A stretch of 64,000 nt of DNA from Pedobacter sp. MC2016-15. GTDB taxonomy: Bacteria; Bacteroidota; Bacteroidia; Sphingobacteriales; Sphingobacteriaceae. The first letter of the stretch is position 1; each line of letters begins with the position of its first letter. Of the stretch, positions 43,882-53,023 are shown piece by piece. The stretch lies in the NCBI RefSeq assembly GCF_026239695.1, contig NZ_JAPIVS010000004.1:528100-592099 (forward strand), given 5' to 3'. A program made the translations under genes and the position numbers. The notes under the pieces were generated by a model that was not told the DNA's origin, searched no databases, and was given only the letters and a program-made list of their open reading frames with translations.

Positions 43882-45708
43882 ATGAAGAAGATGAACTCAA
43901 ACATAAACTTACTCATTGCCTTCTGCAGTATTGCTGCACTGGCAAGCTGTAAAAAAGTCCTTGATAAAGGCGATCTGGGAAGCATCCCAACCGATCTGGT
44001 CTACAATGACTCTACGCTCGTTAATCTCAATGTAGGTTATATATATGATCAGAACCTGCCTACCTGGGGAGGCAACAACGGCGGAGTGGTCAATGCTCCT
44101 GCCTCGGGGGGAACACTTACAGATGAATCTTATGGTGAAAGTAAATTCCTGGAAGGTACGCTTACCGAAAGTGATGTCACTGATTTTGGTACTGCATTAA
44201 ACGCAACCAATAATTACGGTAAGATACGAACCATCAATATGATGATGACCGATGTTGATGCCGGCACATTACCTTTGGCAACCAAAAACAGATTGAAAGC
44301 TCAGGTTTATTTTTTCAGGGCCTGGAGATATTTTGATCTGGTACGCTTATATGGAGGTGTTCCATTGGTGCTCAAACCGCTGGATGGCGTAGGCCAGGAA
44401 GCGAAAGACCTCGCCCTGTTGCCAAGAAATACCACTGCTGAATGTATCAAACAGATCACTAACGACCTGGATACCGCGATTAAGTATCTTCCGGGAAGAT
44501 GGCCGAACTCAGCCGACTGGGGCCGGATTACCAGGGGGGCTGCTGCTGCGCTCAAAGGGCGTGTGTTGCTAACCTATGCAAGTCCGCAGTTTAACCCAGG
44601 CGACTTACAGGACCGCTGGCAGGCTGCGTATACCGCAAACCTGCAGGCACGTGATCTCTTAACCACTGCAGGTTTCGCACTCAATTCCTCCTATGCGGAT
44701 ATGTGGTTTACCGAAGTGAATAATCCTGAAGCTGTAATGGTGACAGGTTTCAATACCGCAACGGGCGACCAGAGCAAGAAAAATAATGGCTATGACAATG
44801 CTACACGTCCTTCTTATACCGGTACTGGTGGCGGATCTAACCAGCCATCATGGGATATGGTCAAAGCCTATCCAATGAAGGATGGGAAAAAACCGGGCAC
44901 CTCAACAACTTATACTTATACAGACCAAACGTTTTATAAAAACCGTGATCCGCGTTTTGACCAGACGATTGGTTACAATGGCGCGCTCTGGCCTATGAAT
45001 GGCAATACCAGCTATCGTCTCTGGACTTACTTTGCTGGTGGCAGAACGACAGAGGTCAAAGCCTCCAATACAGGTTTTTATACCCGCAAAGCGATCAACC
45101 CCACAACACAGGTCAGCGATGTACAATTTTCGGGTACCGACTGGATGGAAATCCGCTACGCAGAAGTACTGCTCAATCTTGGGGAAAGTGCTGTGGGTAT
45201 CAACAGAACCGGTTCTGGCGATGAAGGTTATGCCGGATTGGTAGCTTTGCGCAAAAGGGCTGGGGTTGAGGCAGGTGCAAATGGTTTGTACGGACTTAAC
45301 GCAGGCATGAGCAGATCTGATCTTTTTGACGCCATCTTATATGAAAGACAGATCGAATTCGCCTTTGAGGGAAAACGCTTCTGGGACCTGAGAAGATGGA
45401 AACGTATGGAGAGCACCATGAATGGCATCAGGAGAAAAGGGGTGATCATCAACCTGAAAGTTGGCGCCGGCATCCCTACAGCTGCACAGTTTGCGGACCC
45501 AAATAACGCAAACTTCAGAGACAAAGTAAACCTTGATCAGGCCTATGCCAATTACTTTACCGTAGAATTTAAAGATATGGATACACGTTATGCCCCTAAC
45601 TGGAAACCGGCATATTATTTCTTTGGAATACCGAATTCAACCATTGCCAACAACCCTAAAATTTTACAAAACAATACCTGGGGCGGACCTTTTGATCCCC
45701 TGAAATAA
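43882..45708 (+). CDS. SusD/RagB-type glycan-binding lipoprotein
   Basis: About 608 aa. Start is the ATG at 43882, 1 bp after the susC stop, giving MKKMNSNINLLIAFCSIAAL; the frame upstream only offers a TTG inside susC. Lipobox ALASC directs surface lipidation. TPR-like SusD signatures include KAQVYFFRAWRYFDLVRLYG near residue 140 (motif shown without the leading RL) and YERQIEFAFEGKRFWDLRRW near residue 500. It caps the SusC barrel and captures the oligosaccharide. The pectate lyase gene follows after 10 bp. Confidence 0.96.
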   Translation: MKKMNSNINLLIAFCSIAALASCKKVLDKGDLGSIPTDLVYNDSTLVNLNVGYIYDQNLPTWGGNNGGVVNAPASGGTLTDESYGESKFLEGTLTESDVTDFGTALNATNNYGKIRTINMMMTDVDAGTLPLATKNRLKAQVYFFRAWRYFDLVRLYGGVPLVLKPLDGVGQEAKDLALLPRNTTAECIKQITNDLDTAIKYLPGRWPNSADWGRITRGAAAALKGRVLLTYASPQFNPGDLQDRWQAAYTANLQARDLLTTAGFALNSSYADMWFTEVNNPEAVMVTGFNTATGDQSKKNNGYDNATRPSYTGTGGGSNQPSWDMVKAYPMKDGKKPGTSTTYTYTDQTFYKNRDPRFDQTIGYNGALWPMNGNTSYRLWTYFAGGRTTEVKASNTGFYTRKAINPTTQVSDVQFSGTDWMEIRYAEVLLNLGESAVGINRTGSGDEGYAGLVALRKRAGVEAGANGLYGLNAGMSRSDLFDAILYERQIEFAFEGKRFWDLRRWKRMESTMNGIRRKGVIINLKVGAGIPTAAQFADPNNANFRDKVNLDQAYANYFTVEFKDMDTRYAPNWKPAYYFFGIPNSTIANNPKILQNNTWGGPFDPLK

Positions 45709-45718
45709 TTTTATCATT

Positions 45719-47368
45719 ATGAAAAGAACCTTGCCATTTTTATTCGCAGCCGCTTTACTAACGTTCTCAGAATCCACATTCGCACAGTATCCCGATATCC
45801 CTAAAGATATACAGGAGCAAAGCAATGCACTTATGAAAGAAACCGAGAGGTTATCTGATATTGCATGGCTGAAAGCTGTTCCTGAAATCGAAAAGGAATC
45901 AAAAGAAGGTAAACCCTATATCCCCTGGGCAGCACGCCCTACCGATCTTCCGCAGTCACCCTTACTTGCCTTTCCTGGCGCTGAAGGTGGTGGTGCGCAT
46001 TCCTTTGGCGGCAGGGGCGGAAGGGTGATTGTGGTAACCTCACTGGCAGATAGTGGCCCCGGAACTTTAAGAGAAGCCTGCGAACAGGGCGGGGCACGCA
46101 TCGTCGTATTTAACGTTGCCGGTATCATCAAAATCAACAGCCCTTTAATCATCAGGGCTCCCTATATCACCATTGCCGGACAAACTGCGCCGGGCGATGG
46201 GGTTTGCGTAGCCGGAGAGAGTGTGTGGATCAATACACATGACGTGGTTGTCCGCTACATGCGTTTCCGCAGAGGTGAAACCAATGTGGGCCGCAGGGAT
46301 GATGCTATAGGTGGAAACCCGGTGGGCAATATCATGATCGACCATGTTTCCGCCAGCTGGGGTCTCGACGAGAACATGTCTATGTACAGGCATATGTACA
46401 ATGACAGCACCGGTAAAACAGAACAGAAACTGGGTACCGTAAATATTACTATCCAAAACTCTATCTTCTCAGAAGCACTGGATACCTGGAACCATGCCTT
46501 TGGCAGTACCCTTGGTGGCGAGAACTGTACATTTATGCGTAACCTCTGGGCAAACAATGCCGGGAGAAATCCTTCCATCGGCTGGAATGGCATCTTCAAC
46601 TTTGCCAATAACGTTGTTTTTAACTGGTACAACCGCTCTACAGATGGCGGTGATTATACCGCCTTGTATAATATCATCAACAACTACTACCAGCCGGGAC
46701 CTGTTACACCTAAAGATGAACCCATCAGATACCGTATACTGAAGCCTGAATCCGGACGCAGCAAACTGAAATATGTGGTTTTCGGACGTGCCCACGTTGA
46801 AGGGAATATCGTTGAGGGAAGTGACAGAGTCACCAAAAATAACTGGGACGGGGGTATTCAGATCGAAGGTAAAGACGGAAAGGTCTTTGCAGAAAACGAG
46901 GCGCAAAAGTATTTTGCAGCCATGCGCGTCAAACAACCACTACCAATGGCACCTATCACCATTCTGCCTACTATGCAGGCCCGGAATTATGTGCTGAGCA
47001 ATGCCGGAGCTACACTTCCCTTGAGAGATGCTGTAGATACCAGGGTCATTGAACAGGTAAAAACCGGTAAGATCAACGCCAAAGATGGGGTCAAACTCCC
47101 TGAAACCAATTTCAAACACCGTCGTCTGCCGGTAGATTCCTACAAGATGGGTATTATCACCGACATCAGCCAGGTAGGGGGATACCCTGAGTATAAAGGT
47201 ACGCCTTATGTCGATACGGATAAAGATGGTATACCTGATGCTTATGAGATTAAAAATGGTTTAAATCCTAAAAATGCGGCTGATGCTGCAGCGATTTCAA
47301 AATCAGGTTATGCAAACATAGAGGTTTATCTGAACAGCGTTGTGCCTGTAAAGAACGTTAAACCGTAA
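45719..47368 (+). CDS. Secreted pectate lyase (PL1-like beta-helix)
   Basis: 549 aa, signal peptide ending near SESTFAQ (residue 22). A right-handed parallel beta-helix starts with FPGAEGGGAHSFGGRGG and the LREACEQGGARIVVFNVAG segment, then IMIDHVSASWGLDENM with the acidic Ca2+-binding residues and ENCTFMRNLWANNAGRNPS with a candidate catalytic Arg. This is the pattern of Bacteroidota PL1 subfamily pectate lyases, which cut polygalacturonate by beta-elimination. The C-terminal DTDKDGIPDAYE segment is a Ca2+-binding repeat like those in dockerin or thrombospondin-3. It ends the susCD transcript, followed by a terminator. Confidence 0.92.
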   Translation: MKRTLPFLFAAALLTFSESTFAQYPDIPKDIQEQSNALMKETERLSDIAWLKAVPEIEKESKEGKPYIPWAARPTDLPQSPLLAFPGAEGGGAHSFGGRGGRVIVVTSLADSGPGTLREACEQGGARIVVFNVAGIIKINSPLIIRAPYITIAGQTAPGDGVCVAGESVWINTHDVVVRYMRFRRGETNVGRRDDAIGGNPVGNIMIDHVSASWGLDENMSMYRHMYNDSTGKTEQKLGTVNITIQNSIFSEALDTWNHAFGSTLGGENCTFMRNLWANNAGRNPSIGWNGIFNFANNVVFNWYNRSTDGGDYTALYNIINNYYQPGPVTPKDEPIRYRILKPESGRSKLKYVVFGRAHVEGNIVEGSDRVTKNNWDGGIQIEGKDGKVFAENEAQKYFAAMRVKQPLPMAPITILPTMQARNYVLSNAGATLPLRDAVDTRVIEQVKTGKINAKDGVKLPETNFKHRRLPVDSYKMGIITDISQVGGYPEYKGTPYVDTDKDGIPDAYEIKNGLNPKNAADAAAISKSGYANIEVYLNSVVPVKNVKP

Positions 47369-47395
47369 AAATATTATTTGGTTATAGTGTGAATG

Positions 47396-47430
47396 GGGGG
47401 CGCCGCTTGGACACGGTGTCCCCTTTATTT
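47396..47430 (+). terminator. Terminator after the pectate lyase gene
   Basis: The stem 47396-47405 (GGGGGCGCCG) pairs with 47414-47423 (CGGTGTCCCC) over 10 bp with two G-U pairs in RNA, around an 8-nt loop, followed by TTTATTT. It separates the susCD-lyase transcript from the enzyme run starting at 47546. Confidence 0.75.
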
Positions 47431-47545
47431 CAGTTTAAGCCACGTAGACAGACAGCCTTGTAACATAAATGACAAACATTCAGATTGCTGATCTAAACAA
47501 GTATTTTAGTATCAGTTAACCAGTATAAATTTAGAACAGAACGTT

Positions 47546-50500
47546 TTGTTGAGATATCTTTCCCAATACATCACTTTCCTCCCCGTAAAACGGATGGCCC
47601 TGATATCCATGCTCGCTGTCATTGCGGGTGCTCCGGCCATAGCGCAAAAAAAAGTACTGCCCAAAGCTCCGGTTTATCTGGAGAAGGATGGCAGGCTCGC
47701 TTATACAGCTGATGCAAAAGGCAACAGGATACCGGATTTTTCTTACTGCGGATACAAGGCAGCTGAGGCACCTATTCCTAATGCCCTTGTTAAGGTTGTG
47801 GTGCCGCTGAGATCCGGAGATGCAACCAACGCAGTACAGTCGGCACTCGACTATGTGGCTTCGCTGCCTCTTACAAAGGATGGTTTGCGTGGGGCGGTAT
47901 TACTGCAGAAAGGACGTTATGAGATCAGCGGAACACTACACCTATCTGCGTCGGGGGTAGTGCTGCGGGGATCCGGTACAGGAGCTGGGGGTACCTTGAT
48001 TTTGGGAACAGGAACAAGCCGTGAAACACTGATCAGGATTGCCGGCAGGAATAACAAAATTCAGGACCAGGAACAAAAGATTGATGACCCATATGTGAGG
48101 GTAGGCGCTGCTGCTTTGACTATCCCGGATGTTTCAAAGTTTAAAGTGGGTGATCAGGTCACCGTTCGCCGACCCTCTACCGCGGGTTGGATCAAAGAAA
48201 TCGGTGCTGAACATTTCGGCGGAGGAATTACCGCCCTGGGATGGAAAGCAGGTACACGCGATATCTTTTGGGACAGAACGATCAAAGAGATCAAAGGATC
48301 ACAGATCATTCTTGATGTTCCCCTGACCACCGCCCTGGACAGTAATTACGGAGCCGGATATGTATCTGCTTACCACTGGAAGGGTCGTATTGTAAACACA
48401 GGAATTGAAAACCTGGAGCTCGCATCAACTTATGATACCGCCAATCCAAAAGATGAAGCACATCGCTGGATGGCCATCACGATAGAAAACGCCAGAGATG
48501 CCTGGGTCAGGCAGCTGAATTTCAAACATTTTGCAGGCTCCGCTGTCGCAGTGCTTGCAACGGCCGCAAGGATTACCGTCGAAGATTGTAAATCGTTGGA
48601 TCCTGTCTCAGAAAGGGGAGGACAAAGACGAAATACCTTTATCACAAGCGGACAGCAAACCTTATTTCAGCGCCTCTATTCTGCCTATGGATACCATGAT
48701 TTTTCTACCGGTTTTTGTGCTGCAGGACCCAACGCTTTCGTAGAATGCAAAGCCTACATGCCCTTTAGCTTTAGCGGAGCAACAGACAGTTGGGCATCAG
48801 GTGTATTATTTGATATTGTCAATATTGACGGACAGGCGGCATTATCTTTCATGAACCGCGGACAGGATGGTATGGGGGCTGGCTGGGCTGCTGCAAATAG
48901 TGTTTTCTGGCAATGTTCAGCAGCGAGGATAGACTGTTATCAGCCACCGGGTGCACAGAACTGGTCTTTCGGCAGCTGGGCACAGTTTGCCGGCGACGGA
49001 TACTGGGACAGCTCAAATGAACAGATCAAACCGCGAAGCCTGTACTATGCACAGCTGCAGGACAGGCTGGGAAACATCCCTCCGGTTTTTCTGATGCCTG
49101 TCCCTACAGAAGCATCCAGCAGTCCCTCGGCAGAAACAGCTGCGGAGCTGACAAAACTGGCGATTAAGCCAGCACAAACATTAGAAGATTTTATTGATCA
49201 GGCAGCATCAAGAACAGCCATCCCTGTAAATGACAAAGGCATAAAAACGATTGACCAGATTGGTCTGAAGAACATCAGTCCTGTTTCAATGGCCCCAAAA
49301 ATGACGGTCAGCAATGGCTGGCTGGTACGCGGTGCCGCATTAGTATCAGGAGGAAGACAGGACGTGCAATGGTGGACAGGAAGTGCCCGTCCATATGCTT
49401 TGAAAGGGATGAGAGCACATATTACCCGTTTTGTACCAGGACAAACCGGTAAAGGTCTTACTGATGATTTGGATGCCGTGACGGATAGCATGAAAGCGGA
49501 TCATACGGTGGCTATAGACCACAATTACGCCTTATGGTACGAACGCCGCCGGGATGACCACGAGCGCGTAAGAAGAATGGATGGGGATGTATGGCCGCCC
49601 TTTTACGAACTCCCTTTTGCAAGAAGCGGACAGGGAACAGCCTATGACGGACTCAGTAAATACGACCTTACCAAATACAATCAATGGTACTGGGCAAGGT
49701 TAAAACAGTTTGCCGACCTGGCCGATCATAAAGGACTGTTGTTGCTCCATCAAAACTATTTTCAGCACAACATCATCGAAGCTGGTGCACATTATGCCGA
49801 TTTCCCCTGGAGAACAGCCAACAATATCAACGATACAGGATTCCCTGAACCGGTACCTTATGCCGGCGACAAAAGGATCTTCATGGCTGAGCAGTTTTAT
49901 GATATCAGCAATCCCGTACGCCGAAGAATTCATGAAGCTTATATCCGGGAGTGTCTCGATAATTTTAAGGATAATTCCGGTGTCATCCAGTTTATCGGTG
50001 CTGAGTTTACCGGCCCCCTGCACTTTGTGCAGTTCTGGATCGATACCATCAGGAACTGGGAAAAGGAAACAGGTAAAAAAGCACTGATTGCCTTAAGTAC
50101 CACTAAAGATGTGCAGGATGCTATCCTTGCAGATCCTGAACGGGCAGCAGTGGTAGATATGATTGACATCCGTTACTGGCACTACCAGGCGGATGGTAAA
50201 GCCTATGCGCCTCCCGGAGGACAAAGCCTTGCTCCAAGGCAGCAGGCACGGTTGTTTAAGCCAAAGAAAACATCATTTGAGCAAGTATACCGTGCTGTAC
50301 TGGAATACCGCCAGAAGTTTCCGGGTAAGGCTGTAAGTTACTCTGCTGATAATTTTGATCATCAGGGATGGGCGGCCCTGATGGCCGGAGGATCCCTCGC
50401 CGGTATTCCGGAGATTGCCAATACCCAATTCAATACTGATGTAGCCGGGATGCTGCCCGCAGCATCGCAATATATGCTAGAAAGTAAAGGAAAATCTTAC

Positions 50501-50680
50501 CTGATCTATCTCCTGTCCGGCAAATCAGCCACGCTGGATCTTCCTGCCGGGAATTACCGCGTCAGAACAATTAACCCTGCAACAGGCAGTATAGAGAAAA
50601 AAGAAAGCCGCATCAAAGGAAATTTTAACTATCAGAATCAATCAAAGCTCGACCAGGTCATATGGATCTCAAAAAACTAA
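47546..50680 (+). CDS. Large secreted DUF6298-like beta-helix protein
   Basis: About 1040 aa. A signal peptide lies around ISMLAVIAGAPAIAQ. Start codon is uncertain: TTG at 47546 or 47549, or ATG at 47594, but the basic residues before the ATG (PVKRM) suggest the upstream start. The mature N-terminus GRLAYTADAKGNRIPDFSYC and a beta-helix region (about 95-420, GAVLLQKGRYEISGTLHLSA) are followed by a long C-terminal part that looks TIM-barrel-like, with WYERRRDDHERVRRMDGDVW and FIGAEFTGPLHFVQFW. I recall this architecture as DUF6298, found in pectin loci; no activity is established. It heads the second enzyme transcript. Confidence 0.75.
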   Translation: MLRYLSQYITFLPVKRMALISMLAVIAGAPAIAQKKVLPKAPVYLEKDGRLAYTADAKGNRIPDFSYCGYKAAEAPIPNALVKVVVPLRSGDATNAVQSALDYVASLPLTKDGLRGAVLLQKGRYEISGTLHLSASGVVLRGSGTGAGGTLILGTGTSRETLIRIAGRNNKIQDQEQKIDDPYVRVGAAALTIPDVSKFKVGDQVTVRRPSTAGWIKEIGAEHFGGGITALGWKAGTRDIFWDRTIKEIKGSQIILDVPLTTALDSNYGAGYVSAYHWKGRIVNTGIENLELASTYDTANPKDEAHRWMAITIENARDAWVRQLNFKHFAGSAVAVLATAARITVEDCKSLDPVSERGGQRRNTFITSGQQTLFQRLYSAYGYHDFSTGFCAAGPNAFVECKAYMPFSFSGATDSWASGVLFDIVNIDGQAALSFMNRGQDGMGAGWAAANSVFWQCSAARIDCYQPPGAQNWSFGSWAQFAGDGYWDSSNEQIKPRSLYYAQLQDRLGNIPPVFLMPVPTEASSSPSAETAAELTKLAIKPAQTLEDFIDQAASRTAIPVNDKGIKTIDQIGLKNISPVSMAPKMTVSNGWLVRGAALVSGGRQDVQWWTGSARPYALKGMRAHITRFVPGQTGKGLTDDLDAVTDSMKADHTVAIDHNYALWYERRRDDHERVRRMDGDVWPPFYELPFARSGQGTAYDGLSKYDLTKYNQWYWARLKQFADLADHKGLLLLHQNYFQHNIIEAGAHYADFPWRTANNINDTGFPEPVPYAGDKRIFMAEQFYDISNPVRRRIHEAYIRECLDNFKDNSGVIQFIGAEFTGPLHFVQFWIDTIRNWEKETGKKALIALSTTKDVQDAILADPERAAVVDMIDIRYWHYQADGKAYAPPGGQSLAPRQQARLFKPKKTSFEQVYRAVLEYRQKFPGKAVSYSADNFDHQGWAALMAGGSLAGIPEIANTQFNTDVAGMLPAASQYMLESKGKSYLIYLLSGKSATLDLPAGNYRVRTINPATGSIEKKESRIKGNFNYQNQSKLDQVIWISKN

Positions 50681-50684
50681 GTTT

Positions 50685-52094
50685 ATGAACAAACACAGGT
50701 TTAAGTTATTATCAGCCCTCTTTTTTACAATAGGTATACTTGCTTGTCAGCCGGAGAAGAAATCGCCGGAGGGGATGCAGGCACTCAGATTATCTGAAAA
50801 CAAAAGGTACCTGATGACTGCTGATGGCAAGCCATTCTTCTGGCTGGGCGATACAGGCTGGCTGTTGCTGAATAAGCTTGATCGTAATGAAGCGGATCAA
50901 TATCTGGAAGACCGCCGTAAAAAAGGTTTCAATGTGATACAGGTGATGGTGCTCCATACGATCCCCGAAAAAAATATTTATGGCAGGCGTGCTATGATCG
51001 GAGAAGACATCAGCAAGCCCGACACTACCAAAGGAAATCTTTCAACAGATTCTCTGCAATATGACTACTGGGATCATCTCGATTACATGGTGGATCTGGC
51101 CGGGAAGAAGGGCTTATATATGGCTTTGGTACCTGTTTGGGGCTCACCCGTCAAAAGTGGAAAGGTCAGCCCTGATCAGGCCAGAAGTTATGCAGAATTT
51201 CTCGCAAAACGATACCGGGACAAGACCAATATCATCTGGATGAATGGGGGCGATATCAAAGGCAGCGATTCTCTGAAAGTGTGGCAGAACATCGGGCAGA
51301 CGCTCCGGGCCAACGATCCTCATCACCTCATCACCTTTCATCCAAGGGGCAGATCGCAGTCGTCACTCTGGTTTCATGCTGAACCATGGTTAGATTTCAA
51401 TATGGTACAATCGGGTCATCAGCGCTATGAGCAGGACACCTCCAGAAAAGAGACCCTGCATTACGGAGAAGATAACTGGAAATATATTGCCGCAGATTAT
51501 CAGCTGAAACCCACCAAACCAACAATTGATGCAGAGCCTTCATATGAAGGGATCCCGCAGGGACTGCATGATATCAGGCAACCGCGCTGGACAGATGCTG
51601 ATGTCAGAAGATATGGCTACTGGTCGGTTTTTGCAGGTGCCTTTGGTTATACATACGGGCAAAATTCTGTGATGCAAATGCACAGGAAAGAAGATAAGGA
51701 AACGGCTTACGGATCTGATGAACTCTGGACATCAGCAATCAATGCCCCCGGAGCATCGCAGATGCAGCACCTCAAAAACCTGATGCTTTCGCGTTCTTAT
51801 TTCGACAGGGTGCCAGATCAGACGCTGGTCAGCGATCAGCAGGCTGAAAAATACGACAGGATCCTGGCCACACGGGGAAAGGATTATATCATGGCTTATA
51901 CCTATACCGGCAGGGATTTCTCGCTCAATATGGGCAAAATTCCCGGAGGAAAGGTAAAAGCTTCATGGTTTGATCCCCGTACAGGTAAAACAGATTTCTT
52001 CGGCGAGATTGCCAACACCGGAGCAGCAAAATTTGATCCTCCGGGTGAAAGAAAAAACGGCAACGACTGGGTACTGATTTTAGACAAGGTTTAA
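50685..52094 (+). CDS. GH140 apiosidase-like lipoprotein (DUF4038)
   Basis: 469 aa. Lipobox IGILAC (Cys21) predicts a lipoprotein. The TIM barrel opens with GKPFFWLGDTGWLLLNKLDR, characteristic of the DUF4038/GH140 family. Candidate catalytic acids are Asp190 in WMNGGDIKG and Glu284 in IDAEPSYEG, positions that correspond to those of the characterised RG-II apiosidase of Bacteroides thetaiotaomicron. A C-terminal beta domain (about 400-469) has YTYTGRDFSLN and WFDPRTGK. It would remove apiose from the galacturonan backbone. It starts 4 bp after the DUF6298 gene. Confidence 0.88.
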   Translation: MNKHRFKLLSALFFTIGILACQPEKKSPEGMQALRLSENKRYLMTADGKPFFWLGDTGWLLLNKLDRNEADQYLEDRRKKGFNVIQVMVLHTIPEKNIYGRRAMIGEDISKPDTTKGNLSTDSLQYDYWDHLDYMVDLAGKKGLYMALVPVWGSPVKSGKVSPDQARSYAEFLAKRYRDKTNIIWMNGGDIKGSDSLKVWQNIGQTLRANDPHHLITFHPRGRSQSSLWFHAEPWLDFNMVQSGHQRYEQDTSRKETLHYGEDNWKYIAADYQLKPTKPTIDAEPSYEGIPQGLHDIRQPRWTDADVRRYGYWSVFAGAFGYTYGQNSVMQMHRKEDKETAYGSDELWTSAINAPGASQMQHLKNLMLSRSYFDRVPDQTLVSDQQAEKYDRILATRGKDYIMAYTYTGRDFSLNMGKIPGGKVKASWFDPRTGKTDFFGEIANTGAAKFDPPGERKNGNDWVLILDKV

Positions 52095-52095
52095 G

Positions 52096-53019
52096 ATGAA
52101 GTATCTGCTGTTCATATTGGTGTTTTGCTGTTCTTCATGCGCTAAGCAGGTTTACCTGTTCACTTCTTTTCATGAGCCTGCAAATGAAGGTCTCCGCTTT
52201 CTGTACAGCACTGACGGTTACAAGTGGAAAGACCTGGGACATACCTATCTGAAACCTGAAGCGGGTGCACAAAAGGTCATGCGTGACCCTTCTATAGCGC
52301 AGGGGCCGGATGGTGTTTATCATCTGGTGTGGACTTCCAGCTGGAAGGGCGACAAAGGTTTTGCCTATGCCTCTTCAAAAGATCTCCTGCACTGGTCGCC
52401 ACAAAAAATGATCAACGTGATGGAACATGAGCCGGAGACAGTAAATGTCTGGGCACCGGAGATTTTCTATGATGACAGCGAAAAACAGTTTATCATCATC
52501 TGGGCATCAACCATCCCAAACCGTTTTCCCAGAGGCACTGAAGAGGAAAAGAACAACCACCGCATGTATTACACGCTCACAAAAGATTTTGAACATTTTT
52601 CTAAGGCTAAACTGTTCCTGGATCCGGGATTTAGTGTGATCGATGCGGTGATCGTAAAAGATGAGGCCGACTATGTTTTGGTACTAAAAGATAACACCCG
52701 GGCAAACAGAAATCTGAAAGTGGGCTTCAGCACAGATTTAACAGGTCCGTATACAAACATCTCAGCACCTTTTAGCGGCAAGCTGACAGAAGGTCCTTCG
52801 GTAGTAAAGGTTGGTAAAAACTGGCTGATTTATTATGATGCCTATGGCGAAAAACGATATGCGGCATACCGTACCGCTGACTTTAAATCCTTCAGCGATA
52901 TCTCTTCAGAAATAGATGTCCCGGCAGGACATAAACACGGAACAATATTTAAATCTTCCAAAAGTATCCTCAAAGGATTACAACAGGAAGCATTAAGCAT
53001 AAAAAATGTCAGACAATAA
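52096..53019 (+). CDS. GH43-like five-bladed propeller lipoprotein
   Basis: 307 aa. A short lipoprotein signal (FILVFCCSSCAK) with Cys15 as the probable acylated residue. The propeller is indicated by VYHLVWTSSW, FIIIWASTIP and NWLIYYDAYG blades. The GH43 acidic set is present: Asp64 in VMRDPSIAQ, Asp183 in VIDAVIVKD and Glu232 in LTEGPSVV. The family includes arabinofuranosidases, xylosidases and exo-galactosidases. It starts 1 bp after the GH140 stop. Confidence 0.87.
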   Translation: MKYLLFILVFCCSSCAKQVYLFTSFHEPANEGLRFLYSTDGYKWKDLGHTYLKPEAGAQKVMRDPSIAQGPDGVYHLVWTSSWKGDKGFAYASSKDLLHWSPQKMINVMEHEPETVNVWAPEIFYDDSEKQFIIIWASTIPNRFPRGTEEEKNNHRMYYTLTKDFEHFSKAKLFLDPGFSVIDAVIVKDEADYVLVLKDNTRANRNLKVGFSTDLTGPYTNISAPFSGKLTEGPSVVKVGKNWLIYYDAYGEKRYAAYRTADFKSFSDISSEIDVPAGHKHGTIFKSSKSILKGLQQEALSIKNVRQ

Positions 53020-53023
53020 CAGG

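Noticed and set aside
47461..47545. AraC-type box before the DUF6298 transcript
   Set aside because: The best match (TAAATGACAAA at 47466) fits only 8 of 11 positions and no TAnnTTTG follows at 33 bp.
53006..53023. Upstream ATG at 53006 as the start of the propeller-like protein
   Set aside because: It overlaps the previous gene and puts non-signal residues (MSDNNR) before a textbook signal peptide beginning at 53024.
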